A DNA stretch of 64,000 bases from Candidimonas humi (GTDB lineage: Bacteria; Pseudomonadota; Gammaproteobacteria; Burkholderiales; Burkholderiaceae_B), in NCBI RefSeq assembly GCF_019166065.1, contig NZ_JAHTBN010000008.1:124001-188000 (forward strand). The letters run 5' to 3'. The notes beneath the pieces were generated by a model that worked only from the letters and a program-made list of their open reading frames with translations, did not search any database and had not been told where the DNA came from. Shown one piece after another: positions 48,822 through 59,834 of this stretch. Within the stretch, counting starts at the first letter, position 1, and every line of letters starts with the position of its first letter. Made by a program: the position numbers and the translations under genes.

Positions 48822-49143
48822 GGGGTGTTTGTTGCTTGGTTGCTGGGTACTTGCCGAACCAGTGATTTTACTTCGGAGGGGGAAATGTTCGGGAGCTGGG
48901 CTGTGCTTCGACTCAAGAGGGAGTTTTCGGGCGTAAGCGAGATGGTTTGGTATTCCCTCAACAAGATGGTCGTAGGGGAGCGTCCGCTTTCGTCCAGAAG
49001 CAGCCAGTCACTGCAAATAAAAGCGGACACTCAACGTTAGAGTTGAGCCGCGCGCGGCGTCCAGGGTGGCATGCCGTTTCGTGTCGGCTCGAACGGCGGG
49101 TTAGGCGTCATTGCACGCGATAGCGTTCATGAGCGTGTTGTAG
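48822..49143. other. Left border region of the accessory island
   Basis: 322 bp without a gene. It holds an inverted pair GCGTCCGCTTT (48980-48990) and AAAAGCGGAC (49020-49029), part of a repeat family seen in other spacers of the island, followed by the attC-like site at 49030-49106. The left end of the IS3-type element follows at 49144. Confidence 0.5.
49030..49106 (-). other. attC-like integron recombination site 1
   Basis: Read on the minus strand it begins with GCCTAAC (RYYYAAC type) one base after the stop of the split HEPN-type gene. It continues with GTTCGAGCC and a variable middle, then GGCTCAACTCTAACG and GTTGAGT (GTTRRRY type). The arms GAGCC and GGCTC pair. The 3' half matches the aadA1-type attC ending base for base at most positions as I remember it. 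77 bp is within the normal attC range. On the plus strand it shows TCGA-N7-GTTAG, the same spacing as site 2. Confidence 0.8.
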
Positions 49144-49146
49144 TGG

Positions 49147-50354
<1,208 letters not shown>

Positions 50355-50613
50355 CTATCAGGGTGTCTACAGAAATTAGACCACCACATGTCGTTAGCCA
50401 TGGTGAAGTTCTGCAACTGGCCTTCGAGTTCGTAGCCCCACTTGGCGCCGTGGAACAGGTTGTTCCTGAACCCGTACACGACGATTAGCAGAGATGCAAC
50501 GCAGTCTGCATCTTTCCACAGCACTTTCGCTACATCGAGAGTAAGTCGCTCGAAGTCTTGCCAGTTCACAGGTGTGCTATTTCGACTTCAATGGCTGGCA
50601 CGTTCCCCCCTTG

Positions 50614-50687
50614 AATCATAATGTAGAGGAGAGGGACAGCCTGCAAGCTGCGCTTGCAGGCTGTCCCTCTCGACCACCATGTTAGCA
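50614..50687 (-). other. attC-like integron recombination site 2 with 20-bp stem
   Basis: On the plus strand it ends TCGA-N7-GTTAGCA, matching site 1 in spacing, and that box lies one base from the stop of the DUF6414-like gene, as site 1 does for its gene. The left part ATCATAATGTAGAG resembles the CTCAACGTTAGAG end of site 1 with substitutions. The middle is a perfect inverted repeat, GAGAGGGACAGCCTGCAAGC at 50629-50648 and its complement at 50652-50671, with a 3-base loop. One core box is degenerate, so it may be inactive. Confidence 0.55.
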
Positions 50688-50688
50688 A

Positions 50689-51582
50689 TCATGCGCTTAT
50701 GGACATGGCCGTCATTCGATAAGCCGGTCCGTCGATAGAGAGGCGACAAAATCTTTCCACCATTGGCTTCGCTGAATCTATCGAATTCCTATAGTTTTCG
50801 AAACTTCCCACGTTGTTGCTTACGGCCATTAACTTGTCCAGAACGCTCATTACATAGGATAAGAATGTCCTTTGCACCAAGCTTAATGACTCTCCCTCTT
50901 CGACTCTTTTTGTCACCTTGCCAATGACGGTAAATTCACCATCAGTGAGCTTTGCCTTGATCTCTTTGGGGTCGTAGTCAGTCACATCGAGATCGACAAC
51001 ACCAAATGCAACCCCCGTTTTTGGGCAACACAAAAGCATTTCAAGTTGCTTCGACTTCAAGTAGTCCTGCTCAATTGCCTCGATGATTTGTGTTATCGGT
51101 TTTTCATATTTTAGAAATTCTTCAAGCGACTTTTTTTCTATTCCGAACTTGACTCCGAAATGCTTCAAAATCTGGATAATCAACGGCGCTGAAGTCTGCA
51201 ATGTTTCCACCAATTGAAATATGTCTATTGGCTGCAGAATGGCCTTGGCTTTGATGTATTGACCAGCATCAAAGTCAGTTCCAGAGCCATCTTGTATCTC
51301 CTTGATTTCCTCAAGTTCGTCAACAACCGTCATATGTAACCCACCAAGGGTGTATCTCTTAACAGTTTTGACTTCATTAGCGCTGGAGCTACCCCCTTCA
51401 ACTCCAAGTTCTGCCTTGCCAAGCAATCCTTGCAGGAACGAAAACCCAATCTTTGCATTGGCTTTGCTATTGGCTGATCTGTGTGTCTTTTCTTCTGACT
51501 CTGTGCTAACGCCCTTAAACAGATAAGCAGCGGCATTCAAGACCATTTTTTCGTTTAGGTATAGAGGCTCAAGATATGCCAT
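50689..51582 (-). CDS. DUF6414-like hypothetical protein, probable integron cassette gene
   Basis: 297 residues from the ATG preceded by AAGGA. The opening YLEPLYLNEKMVLNAAAYLFKGVSTESEEK resembles the start of DUF6414 proteins, which carry a conserved YL(D/N)E...F(K/E)G element; function is unknown. A CCPKTGVAFGV segment near residue 195 and VMSVLDKLMAVSNNVG near 255 are other features. No membrane segment or signal is seen. Base composition is clearly lower in GC than the chromosome core. Its stop lies one base from attC-like site 2. Confidence 0.7.
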   Translation of the reverse strand: MAYLEPLYLNEKMVLNAAAYLFKGVSTESEEKTHRSANSKANAKIGFSFLQGLLGKAELGVEGGSSSANEVKTVKRYTLGGLHMTVVDELEEIKEIQDGSGTDFDAGQYIKAKAILQPIDIFQLVETLQTSAPLIIQILKHFGVKFGIEKKSLEEFLKYEKPITQIIEAIEQDYLKSKQLEMLLCCPKTGVAFGVVDLDVTDYDPKEIKAKLTDGEFTVIGKVTKRVEEGESLSLVQRTFLSYVMSVLDKLMAVSNNVGSFENYRNSIDSAKPMVERFCRLSIDGPAYRMTAMSISA

Positions 51583-52248
51583 AAGGATTTCCTTGTGATT
51601 GCTAGCGTGATGCATCTCAAAAAAAAACTGCAGGATAAACTAGACCGCGAGGGAGATTCTGGACACTGATTTCTCCTGGAAGTGGCTTACAACATAAGTT
51701 TGCAGGCGGTTTTCTGTCTAAACATCCAAGTATAAAAATTCCGCGAAACCCAGCAGGCATCAACTCGGAAAATTATAGCGTGCCAATAGGCAGAGACTGG
51801 GAATTTTAACAACACATTTGGGACTGCGAGCCAGCAGGCAGTAAATCAACGGCAGCTTCCGGGTGGCGTTTCTCAACGTCGGCTTCGGGTCGAAAACGGA
51901 CATTCACGAAGGGCTGCTCTCGACCCATTGCCGCCATTCGTGTTTCTTCGGTTGATGTCTGCGTCACAGCAGTTGCTACCTCATGCACCGACGAAATCAC
52001 AATTCGACAGATTCAACTTAGTAGGCTGCTGAAATACTATTTTTGACCTGTCCGCAACCAAACCTCGATCGATCAGAACGGCCTAAAAGCGATTTTTCGA
52101 GCCCGGGTTAGGGGTGGAAAGGCACCCCTGAAAATGCCCAAAACAGCGCTTCTTTTGAAGTATTTCAGCAGCCTGTTAGTGCTTGAAATTAAACGTATCG
52201 AAAAAATTTCTAGAAGAACAATGGAGTTATTGAAGTTTTCAGATTTGA
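51583..52248. other. Spacer with repeat fragment and MITE
   Basis: 666 bp without a credible gene. It contains the promoter side of the DUF6414-like gene and a copy of the island repeat at 51881-51942 (GGCTTCGGGTCGAAAACGGACATT followed by CACGAA...TTCGTG). The MITE-like element lies at 52023-52175. The small open frame 51806-52000 overlaps the repeat and looks non-coding. Confidence 0.45.
52023..52175. mobile_element. MITE-like element with 16-bp terminal inverted repeats
   Basis: AGGCTGCTGAAATACT (52023-52038) and its exact complement AGTATTTCAGCAGCCT (52159-52174) bound about 153 bp with no coding capacity. The element is flanked by TTAGT on both sides (52018-52022 and 52176-52180), a target-site duplication. 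TTAG fits the YTAR target preference of IS5-group elements, so it may be moved by such a transposase; none is present in the window. Confidence 0.8.
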
Positions 52249-53766
52249 CTATAGATCGAGGCCTTTCACGTATTGTGTTGCCTTTTCGAGAATGTACTTC
52301 TTCATATGAGATTCAGCCAAGGTATTTTGCCCGCCATCCAACTCTCCTGGAATACCTTTATCGGTTGATCGCCAAGTAGGTTCCAAGCAGATAAAGTCAT
52401 TTTCAGCAAGACCAATGCTCACATCAGGCTTCAGCTCACAGTTTGGCAAAGATTGTTTTTCAGGTATTACTGTCGCGCCTGGAGCATCCTCTTCAAGGCA
52501 AGCCTCCAGCAGCAATGCGATTGCCTTGTTCAGTTGCTTGTCGCCCTTTCCGGCGGTGGACTGTAATCGTCGGTATTCGTTTGCAGTTTCTTCAACGTCA
52601 CGATTAGCCCCTGCATATGGGGTCGTGTCGACGCTAAGCTCTGCGAGGATTGCCTTGTAAAGCCGACTAGCACGCATTGCTGCTTTGGCATCCTCCAACT
52701 TGACAGTTGATTGCTTGAGAATAGATTTAGTCTTTTCGTCGCCAAATGCACGTATTGCAGCCAGCGATACGTTTGGTGGCAATGGGAACAGTCGGAGATC
52801 GATCACTCGCAAGAGATGCGCCATAGCGGCTCTCCGAGCCTTCCAGTCCGCCACGTAAATTGCCTTGTTGTCGGGTTGATCAATGAACTCTGCGATAAGG
52901 TCCAGATCAATGCGGTTACGGCTTCCTTGCGTTAGGGAGGAGACCGTTGAGCGAATAGCAGAAGGCAAGTCGCCGGGCAAGATGATCCATAGTCGCGCAC
53001 GGACGTGCGCCTTGAGGACAGACCAAGTCTTATCGCGCTGATTTTCAGCGTGAAGGTCAACTGCGCTGAAAAAATCTGCGATGGTTTGACTACCTCTGAC
53101 AATGTCAGCGGCAACTTCGTTGTTGACGCCGAAGGCTTCAAGGCCATCTCCAGTGAGATTACGGGTCGTCGTATCCGTGATTGCGTAAAATCGCTCTTTA
53201 GACAGCCCTAGAAACTGGTAAAAGCCTCGGCTTTGCGTATCGACCATCGAATCGCGGCCAGTGTGCCAAGCCTCGGCGGCGATCTTGTGCGCAGAGGACT
53301 CGCGAGTGATTGGCCACAACACTAGAACTGCGCCGCGTGGATCCCGGAATGTCTCTAGCAACTCAGCAAAGGTATCGGCGACGGAATTTAAGTCCTGCGG
53401 CAAAGGGTTGTCGCGTCGCTCCACGAGGATTATTCGAGCTGTTGTTTCGTTAGGAACATGACTATCCAGGATAAACTTAGGTAAATCAGCTAGAGTTGCA
53501 TCCTTGGGGAAAGAGAATAGTCTGATGTTTTGAAAATGCTTGGGAAGCGTCTTTAGAAATGTCGTTTTTCCGCTGCCAGATAGTCCAAAGAAAACTTCGA
53601 ACAACCCGCCTCCGCCCGTGCGTACACGCTGAAGTAGATAGTCAATTCGGTCTGCCGCATGTGGAACTCGCTCCACAAATTGGCTGGGGTCTAGCCCGAC
53701 AGCGTGGGCGCGTTGCTCCAAGAACTCCCAGCGTTTCGGCAGTTCGAGTTTCGGAAGAGTGTTCAT
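52249..53766 (-). CDS. P-loop ATPase of the accessory island, possible nuclease-like C-terminus
   Basis: 505 residues, preceded by AAGGATGG. Walker A is GLSGSGKTT (61-69). A Walker B-like strand may be RIILVERRD (111-119) or AVLVLWPITRE (146-156). The middle (about 170-430) is helical with no recognised domain. The last 65 residues have KPDVSI (446-451) followed by DFICLEPTWR (457-466), which resembles the PD...E-x-x core of restriction-endonuclease folds with the lysine missing; this is weak. It lies 358 bp after the SEC-C protein gene in the same direction. A defence role is inferred from company, not shown. Confidence 0.8.
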   Translation of the reverse strand: MNTLPKLELPKRWEFLEQRAHAVGLDPSQFVERVPHAADRIDYLLQRVRTGGGGLFEVFFGLSGSGKTTFLKTLPKHFQNIRLFSFPKDATLADLPKFILDSHVPNETTARIILVERRDNPLPQDLNSVADTFAELLETFRDPRGAVLVLWPITRESSAHKIAAEAWHTGRDSMVDTQSRGFYQFLGLSKERFYAITDTTTRNLTGDGLEAFGVNNEVAADIVRGSQTIADFFSAVDLHAENQRDKTWSVLKAHVRARLWIILPGDLPSAIRSTVSSLTQGSRNRIDLDLIAEFIDQPDNKAIYVADWKARRAAMAHLLRVIDLRLFPLPPNVSLAAIRAFGDEKTKSILKQSTVKLEDAKAAMRASRLYKAILAELSVDTTPYAGANRDVEETANEYRRLQSTAGKGDKQLNKAIALLLEACLEEDAPGATVIPEKQSLPNCELKPDVSIGLAENDFICLEPTWRSTDKGIPGELDGGQNTLAESHMKKYILEKATQYVKGLDL

Positions 53767-54124
53767 GCCATCCTTATCAAAAATGTAAACCTACGTGCTC
53801 ACCTGAGCGCCTAGATGATTTGGTCGATTTCCCAACGTTCCCCATCGATTCACTGGGTTAAAAATGCAACTGCATAGCAGGGCCTCGGTGAATTTCTGCT
53901 TCCAGCCTCCACCGGACATTGAAATCTGCAAACAGAACTTCCGCTTTGGGTCGAGGTTCTGCCTTCTCGAACCAGCATCAATCGGCCAGGAGCGGAAGTT
54001 CGCTTGGGTGATTTCAATGTCCGATTAAGGCTGGTGACGGTCGTTGATCAGCAGTGGTTGAACATGCGCAAGGCCTGCAAGAGACATTCGTCGCGACTGG
54101 TTTCTGGACTGCTCCGGCGCGCTC
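53767..54124. other. Spacer between the two large island genes
   Basis: 358 bp without a gene. It contains the palindromic element at 53913-54023. The rest holds only the ribosome site of the ATPase gene; no good promoter hexamers were seen, but the A/T-rich part around 53770-53800 could carry one. Confidence 0.4.
53913..54023. repeat. 111-bp nested palindromic element
   Basis: The ends CGGACATTGAAATC and GATTTCAATGTCCG are perfect 14-bp inverted repeats. Inside, AACTTCCGCT (53936-53945) pairs with AGCGGAAGTT (53991-54000), and GGTTC pairs with GAACC. The DNA or RNA could fold into one long hairpin. It shares the words GGGTCGA and TCGGCCAGGAGCGG with other spacers of the island. Confidence 0.85.
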
Positions 54125-56458
54125 TTAACGGCCATGACACCTTTTGAACTTAGCGCCACTGCCGCATGGACAGAGATCATTTCGTCCCGGTTTTCTGGTC
54201 TTCCTAAGAAAGGACACGTTTTCCGGTTGCTTGAGATTCACTGCCCGCGTTGGGTGAACCATTCGGGCAGCGTCTTCGTAGATGGAAGCGTTTTCTTGCG
54301 TTCGCTCTGTTGGTATATGAACTGCGAACGATTGTGCCCGGCGATAGGTTCCATCGGAACCAATCTCTGCAACAACGCCGACCACGTTAGAAGCCTTAAC
54401 GGCTAACGAAGCTGCACTGGCTTTCTCATTTACCTTTTTCCAGTCAATTTGCTGGCCGTGTTGTTGTAGCCAGACAAAGAGCGGCTCTCCGTCCCCACCC
54501 AGAACAAAGTAACGGGCGGGATGTTGATTCAAGGTTTGGCGAAGGTCAGTGAGCATCTTGGCCAGATTTTTCCGGCCTTCTTCTCCTAGGTCACGAATAT
54601 GGCTTTCCGCCGAAAGCCAACCTTGTACTCGGGTTGCGTCAAGAGCATCAAGCAGCTTTAGCACCTCTTTAGGGAAGTGTTGGGCCGGAAACGGCCTGGC
54701 CTCCCAGTCTTCACCCTCGAAGCTCTTATCAACGATGTCGCTCATGCCGTCCCAGATAAGCATGCTCACCTTGCCGTCCTGCAGTTGCTTGGCGATGTCC
54801 TGATCGAATCGGTTCTTCTTCAGGTACGCGCCCAGGTGGTCGAACTCATCAAAGAGATGAGCCCGGCGCATCCCTGCCACGGCCTGTCGCACCTCCATGT
54901 AGTGGGCGAACTCGCCGGGTGTGGGTAGAAGACGCTTGAGCACAAATAGCTCGTCGATGGACAGCGAAATGAAGGCATGCCTTCCAAGCAGCGGCTCAAC
55001 TTGCGGCAGTTCCTTACAGTATGTGGAAAAGGGCGAGAACGACTCGACCGTCAGCCCGATCGGTACCATCACGCGATAGTCGGAGCGGCGAACACGCCCG
55101 CACTCTTCGTATTTTCCGTCCTCCAAGTGGTAGAGCAGCACTTCATCGGCCGAATTCAGATAATTGAAGAAGCGCTCGCATTGCTTGTAGGCTTTGAGTA
55201 CCAAGTCCTGAACGGACTGGGCGTGGCGGCCGAAATCAAGTGCTGGCGATGCGATGGTCGCAGCCGCGCCTGCCTTAGCTTCAACTAGGAACAATACGTC
55301 GTCGACCAGGATGAGCGTGTCGTTTTCGGACCACTGCTTGCTGGCAGGGTCTTTGTAATAGATTTCTTGAAAAACCGTGGCTCCAGGAAGCTGGGCAGCC
55401 AGAATGTCGGCGAAGGCAGCTTCGCTCATCCTCTTCTGCCGATCCTCAAAAGTTTTCTTGTAGTCCGGCTTTCGCTGCAGGAGATTGTAGAGAAGCGCAC
55501 GATACCCAGCGTCGCGGGTGAAGCACGGGTCGATGGCGTAATAGTCCGCTCCAAGTTGAATCAGGGGCTTCTTCCTGGCAGGCAATGTCCGGTAGGGTGT
55601 CCCCGCAAAATCGCCCGCTGCGAAAAATTCGGTTTCTTCTCCGCGCTGGTAAGCTAAATCCGCTAGCAACGCCGGTGGTAGCGTAGTGTGTCGACTCACG
55701 TTGGCGATGCCGCCCCGAAACATGTCATCCATCGCCCGTCCGGCGGCTTTCGACTGTTCCGCATTGGCCGCAATCCATGCCTCCATGACGTCTTCCAGAG
55801 GTATGTCCTGTGCCGCAGCGAAGGCCTGTGCCGCCTCAAACTGCTTACTCATCTCCATGATAGCGTCGGAATGCCCAGAACGAGTGGCGTCGGCCATGGC
55901 CTGGAAGCCTTCCGCGATCTCGGCGGCACCAACACCGTAAACTTCTTTCAATACATCATTGTGAGGTGCCAAAACGTAGCTGTAGAACTCACCTTCCAAG
56001 ACTTGGTAGCGGTTTCCGCGTAGTATGACCCAGTTCGATTTCGCGCGGAATTCAATGTCGGCGGTGTCAGGGCCAAAGACGCCGTCCTTGGTATCTGCGG
56101 ACGTGATCACAGCAAAGAACATAGCCTGCTCTCGCAGTTTGCAGCTAAGTTCAAACAGATCGGCGCATTGGGCTTCGTCGAATGTCACGTCCGCAGGGGC
56201 ATCGTCTGACGCGAGCACCGCGTGTACGTACTCCAGCAGGAATTGGTTTTCGTTGATCAAGTCATTTGAGCCGACCGCTTCGCGTTGCTCCTCCTCGGCG
56301 CTTTGGTCTACCATCGCTTTCATCATATGTTGGGCGTAGATGTAGCCGAGCAGATCATGTGGGGGCATCGCGACGATAAGCTCTCGCATCCGAGTTGCTG
56401 TAGCCTCCATGTCTTTCAACAAGGAAGCAGCTACCTCTTTTCTTTTTTTGTCGTCCAT
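54125..56458 (-). CDS. PD-(D/E)XK-like nuclease with C-terminal SEC-C zinc motif
   Basis: 777 residues. The C-terminus RNDLCPCGSGAKFKRCHGR (759-777) is a SEC-C motif: Cys763, Cys765, Cys774 and His775 bind zinc, as in SecA and many stress or defence proteins. In the centre, SENDTLILVDDVLFLVEAKAG (377-397) has the acidic residue, strand and E-x-K (Glu393, Lys395) arrangement of PD-(D/E)XK nucleases of the NERD/restriction type. The N-terminal 250 residues are helical and unassigned. No membrane segment. First gene of the island in its direction; the ATPase follows. A nucleic-acid effector role is inferred. Confidence 0.78.
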   Translation of the reverse strand: MDDKKRKEVAASLLKDMEATATRMRELIVAMPPHDLLGYIYAQHMMKAMVDQSAEEEQREAVGSNDLINENQFLLEYVHAVLASDDAPADVTFDEAQCADLFELSCKLREQAMFFAVITSADTKDGVFGPDTADIEFRAKSNWVILRGNRYQVLEGEFYSYVLAPHNDVLKEVYGVGAAEIAEGFQAMADATRSGHSDAIMEMSKQFEAAQAFAAAQDIPLEDVMEAWIAANAEQSKAAGRAMDDMFRGGIANVSRHTTLPPALLADLAYQRGEETEFFAAGDFAGTPYRTLPARKKPLIQLGADYYAIDPCFTRDAGYRALLYNLLQRKPDYKKTFEDRQKRMSEAAFADILAAQLPGATVFQEIYYKDPASKQWSENDTLILVDDVLFLVEAKAGAAATIASPALDFGRHAQSVQDLVLKAYKQCERFFNYLNSADEVLLYHLEDGKYEECGRVRRSDYRVMVPIGLTVESFSPFSTYCKELPQVEPLLGRHAFISLSIDELFVLKRLLPTPGEFAHYMEVRQAVAGMRRAHLFDEFDHLGAYLKKNRFDQDIAKQLQDGKVSMLIWDGMSDIVDKSFEGEDWEARPFPAQHFPKEVLKLLDALDATRVQGWLSAESHIRDLGEEGRKNLAKMLTDLRQTLNQHPARYFVLGGDGEPLFVWLQQHGQQIDWKKVNEKASAASLAVKASNVVGVVAEIGSDGTYRRAQSFAVHIPTERTQENASIYEDAARMVHPTRAVNLKQPENVSFLRKTRKPGRNDLCPCGSGAKFKRCHGR

Positions 56459-57031
56459 AAATACTTATGCCTGATATTTCCGAATCTGCGAGTCCGCCGA
56501 GAGGAGCAACAGCCGGGAGAAAACAAACGCCCCACTTGTTCGTAAAGTCGTAGTTAGCCCAGCAAGCGCCGACGCATAGACTTTCAGGGATTGAGATCTC
56601 TCGTATCCAGAGCCTTTAGTGCGAACGACCGCTCCTGGCCGATAGCGGACATCATAAAGCCTCACCCAAGGTTTTGTTACATTCGGCATATGTGCCCTTC
56701 TCCTGAACCCCTGTCACCCGCCATGCAGGCTTCAAACATACACAGCGCCGACGTCAGCACATTGGGTTATCTCGCCCTACGCCTACCCGTGCAGCATGAC
56801 GTAGCAGTCGAGGTTGACCTTCAGACTACCAAGCTAGCCAATCGCCACCTTGCTGCTTTCAGCCGCAAGTAACAGCCCGCTATTCTTGGCAGCTCATTCC
56901 CACGGCAAGCATACTCATTACAATGTCCCTTCTACGAGCGCATGCCTTACGCTCATGAAAACAGCAATTTCGGTACTACCCGGAGTTTGCCGCAACCTCC
57001 CCCACGCAAGAACACAATCTATTCATTTTTA
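56459..57031. other. Right border of the island, before mutS
   Basis: 573 bp without a credible gene. At 56627-56655 there is CCGCTCCTGGCCGATAGCGGACAT, a half copy of the repeat also present in the 53913-54023 element (15 bases identical). Short open frames here cross that repeat and look non-coding. The last 60 bases before mutS are A/T-rich and probably contain its promoter and weak ribosome site. Confidence 0.45.
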
Positions 57032-59692
57032 ATGGAAAAACAAGATCTAAGCGCACACACCCCCATGATGCAGCAATACTTAAAGCTGAAGGCTCAAGCC
57101 AGCTCGTATCTGCTGTTCTATCGCATGGGCGATTTCTATGAGATGTTCTACGACGATGCGCAGCGTGGGGCGAAGCTGCTGAATCTGACGCTGACCAAGC
57201 GCGGCTCGTCCAATGGCGCGCCCATACCCATGGCGGGGGTGCCGGTGCACGCCATGGAGCAATACCTGGCGCGGCTGGTGGCGCTGGGGGAATCGGTGGC
57301 GATTTGCGAGCAGATCGGCGATCCGGCGGCCAGCAAGGGGCCGGTGGAACGCAAGATCGTGCGCATCGTGACGCCGGGCACGCTGACGGACGAAGCGCTG
57401 CTGCCGGCCAAGGCCGACCGGATGATCGCCGCGGTGCACGTGGCGCGGCACAACAAGGCGCTGCGGGCGGGGCTGGCGTGGATGAATCTGGCCAATGGCG
57501 AGTTCAAGGCGACCGAATGCGCGGCGGACATGCTGGATTCGGAATTGCACCGCGTCGCGCCGGCGGAGCTGGTGTGCGGCGAAAGCCAGCGCACGTCCGC
57601 GGTGGGCGACACGGACGGGATGGCGATCAGCACGATTCCCGATTGGCATTTCGAGCTGGACGGCGCGCGCCAGGCGCTGCAGCAGCATTTCGGCGTGGAC
57701 ACGCTCGACGGCTTCGATCTGGCGGGCATGCCGCTGGCGACGAGCGCAGCCGGGGCTTTGCTGCGTTATGTAAGCCGCACGCAGTCGCAGACTTTGTCGC
57801 ATGTGCAGTCCATCAGTGCGGATCGCGCCGGGGCGTATGTGGTGCTGGATCCGGTCACGCGCAAGAACCTGGAATTGACCGAGACGCTGAGCGGCGAGGA
57901 AAGCCCGACGCTGCTGTCCACTCTGGATCACTGCGAAACGCCGATGGGCAGCCGGCTGCTGCGCCGCTGGCTGCACAATCCGCTGCGCGACAACGAAGCG
58001 GTGCAGCAGCGGCAAGAGGCGATCCGCGCGCTGCTGGCGGCGCCGGGGCCGGACGCGGGGCTGGACGCAGCCCCGCCGCTGGACGCGCTGCGCAGGCAGC
58101 TCAATCGTTATCCCGATATCGAGCGTATCGCGACGCGCGTGGCGCTGCGCTCTGTGCGTCCGCGCGAGCTGGCCAGCCTGCGCGACGCGCTGGGCGATCT
58201 GCCTTCGCTGGCGAAGGCGGTGCGCGATGCTTTCGCCCCGGTCGGCAAGCTGCAGCAGTTCTCCGCGCAGATGGAGCTGACTCCGGCGCTGCATACGCTG
58301 CTGCAGCGGGCGATCGCGCCCGAGCCCGCGCTGCTGGTGCGCGACGGCGGCGTGCTTGCGCCGGGCTATGACGCGGAACTCGACGAGCTGCGCCGGCTGG
58401 CGAGCGATAACGGCGAATTCCTGGTCGAGCTCGAGGCGCGCGAACGCGCCCGCACGGGCATCGGCAATCTGCGCGTGGAATTCAATCGTGTGCATGGCTT
58501 CTATATAGAGGTATCGCGCGGCCAGGCCGACAAGGTGCCGGACGATTACCGCCGCCGCCAGACGCTGAAGAATGCCGAGCGCTACATTACGCCCGAGCTC
58601 AAGAGCTGGGAAGACAAGGTGCTGTCGGCCAAGGACCGCAGCCTGGCGCGGGAAAAGGGGCTGTTCGAAGAGCTGCTGGACCAGTTGGCGCCTTCGGTGC
58701 CGGCGCTTTCGCAATGCGCGGCGGCGCTGGCCGAGCTGGACGTGCTGGCGGCGCTGGCCGAACATGCGCGGCAGAACGAATGGGCCGCGCCCGAGCTGTG
58801 CGAGGCCAGCGAGATTGTCATCGAGGCCGGCCGCCATCCGGTGGTGGAACACAGCATCGAACGCTTCACGCCAAACGACTGCGAGCTGGGGCCGCAGCGG
58901 CGCATGCTGCTGATCACCGGGCCGAACATGGGCGGCAAGTCCACTTATATGCGGCAGGTGGCGCTGATCGTGCTGCTGGCGCGCACGGGCAGTTTCGTGC
59001 CCGCGGCCAGCGCGCGCATCGGCCAGATCGACCGCATTTTCACCCGCATCGGCGCGGCCGACGACCTGGCGGGGGGCCGCTCCACCTTCATGATGGAGAT
59101 GACAGAGGCGGCCGCCATCCTGGCCGCCAGCACGCCGCAGAGCCTGGTGCTGATGGACGAGATCGGGCGCGGCACGTCGACCTATGACGGCCTGGCCCTG
59201 GCCTGGTCGATCGCCCACCGCCTGCTGACCCACAACCAGGCGCTGACGCTGTTCGCCACGCATTATTTCGAGATCACGCGCCTGCCGGGCGAAGCCCAGT
59301 GCGCGGCGAACATACACCTGGCCGCGGCGGAATCGCCCTCGGGCATCGTGTTCCTGCACCAAGTGCAGCCTGGGCCGGCCAGCCGCAGCTACGGGATCCA
59401 GGTGGCGCAGCGCGCCGGCATCCCGCCCGCCGTGATACGCCGCGCCAGCCAGGAATTGAGCCGGCTGGAGGCGCGAGGCGCGCCGACGCCGCAACTGGAC
59501 TTGTTCGCCGCGGCAGCAACGCGGGCGCAAGGCGATGAGCCGGCCGCGAACGATGCAAGGCCCGATCAAGAGCCTGAACACGAGCAGGCCGCCGATGCGC
59601 TCAGGGCCGAACTGGCCGCCATCGACCCCGACCAGCTCACGCCCCGCGAGGCGCTGGACGCGCTCTACCGCCTGCGCAATGCCTATCTTTGA
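57032..59692 (+). CDS. mutS: DNA mismatch repair protein MutS
   Basis: 886 residues from the ATG giving [22 protein letters not shown]; 30 extra in-frame codons upstream are not conserved. The mismatch-wedge motif [14 protein letters not shown] is at about 29-42, Walker [10 protein letters not shown] near 630, and the later GRSTFMMEM and [12 protein letters not shown] blocks complete the ABC-type ATPase. It recognises mispairs and recruits MutL. The gene marks the return to core chromosome after the island. Confidence 0.98.
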   Translation: MEKQDLSAHTPMMQQYLKLKAQASSYLLFYRMGDFYEMFYDDAQRGAKLLNLTLTKRGSSNGAPIPMAGVPVHAMEQYLARLVALGESVAICEQIGDPAASKGPVERKIVRIVTPGTLTDEALLPAKADRMIAAVHVARHNKALRAGLAWMNLANGEFKATECAADMLDSELHRVAPAELVCGESQRTSAVGDTDGMAISTIPDWHFELDGARQALQQHFGVDTLDGFDLAGMPLATSAAGALLRYVSRTQSQTLSHVQSISADRAGAYVVLDPVTRKNLELTETLSGEESPTLLSTLDHCETPMGSRLLRRWLHNPLRDNEAVQQRQEAIRALLAAPGPDAGLDAAPPLDALRRQLNRYPDIERIATRVALRSVRPRELASLRDALGDLPSLAKAVRDAFAPVGKLQQFSAQMELTPALHTLLQRAIAPEPALLVRDGGVLAPGYDAELDELRRLASDNGEFLVELEARERARTGIGNLRVEFNRVHGFYIEVSRGQADKVPDDYRRRQTLKNAERYITPELKSWEDKVLSAKDRSLAREKGLFEELLDQLAPSVPALSQCAAALAELDVLAALAEHARQNEWAAPELCEASEIVIEAGRHPVVEHSIERFTPNDCELGPQRRMLLITGPNMGGKSTYMRQVALIVLLARTGSFVPAASARIGQIDRIFTRIGAADDLAGGRSTFMMEMTEAAAILAASTPQSLVLMDEIGRGTSTYDGLALAWSIAHRLLTHNQALTLFATHYFEITRLPGEAQCAANIHLAAAESPSGIVFLHQVQPGPASRSYGIQVAQRAGIPPAVIRRASQELSRLEARGAPTPQLDLFAAAATRAQGDEPAANDARPDQEPEHEQAADALRAELAAIDPDQLTPREALDALYRLRNAYL

Positions 59693-59834
59693 CGGGGAAG
59701 CACAATCGTGAGGGCAAAACCTGTTATGGCGCCTATTACGGCCGCCTGCTCGTTTCGCCCGCCTTGCCGCATGCCAGCCTGTGCCTGCGGCAAGGCTTCC
59801 TTGAACCCATGACGTTCAATAGCGTTTCCCATTC

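Noticed and set aside
51806-52000. Small minus-strand open frame near the MITE
   Set aside because: Built mostly from the GGGTCGA/CGGACATT repeat; no support as a gene.
52180-52248. A third attC site after the ATPase gene
   Set aside because: No TCGA-N7-GTTAG pattern and no paired arms near the stop; CACTAAC there is only a weak half-match at the MITE insertion point.
56465-56689. Small minus-strand open frame before mutS
   Set aside because: It runs across the island repeat and lacks a ribosome site.
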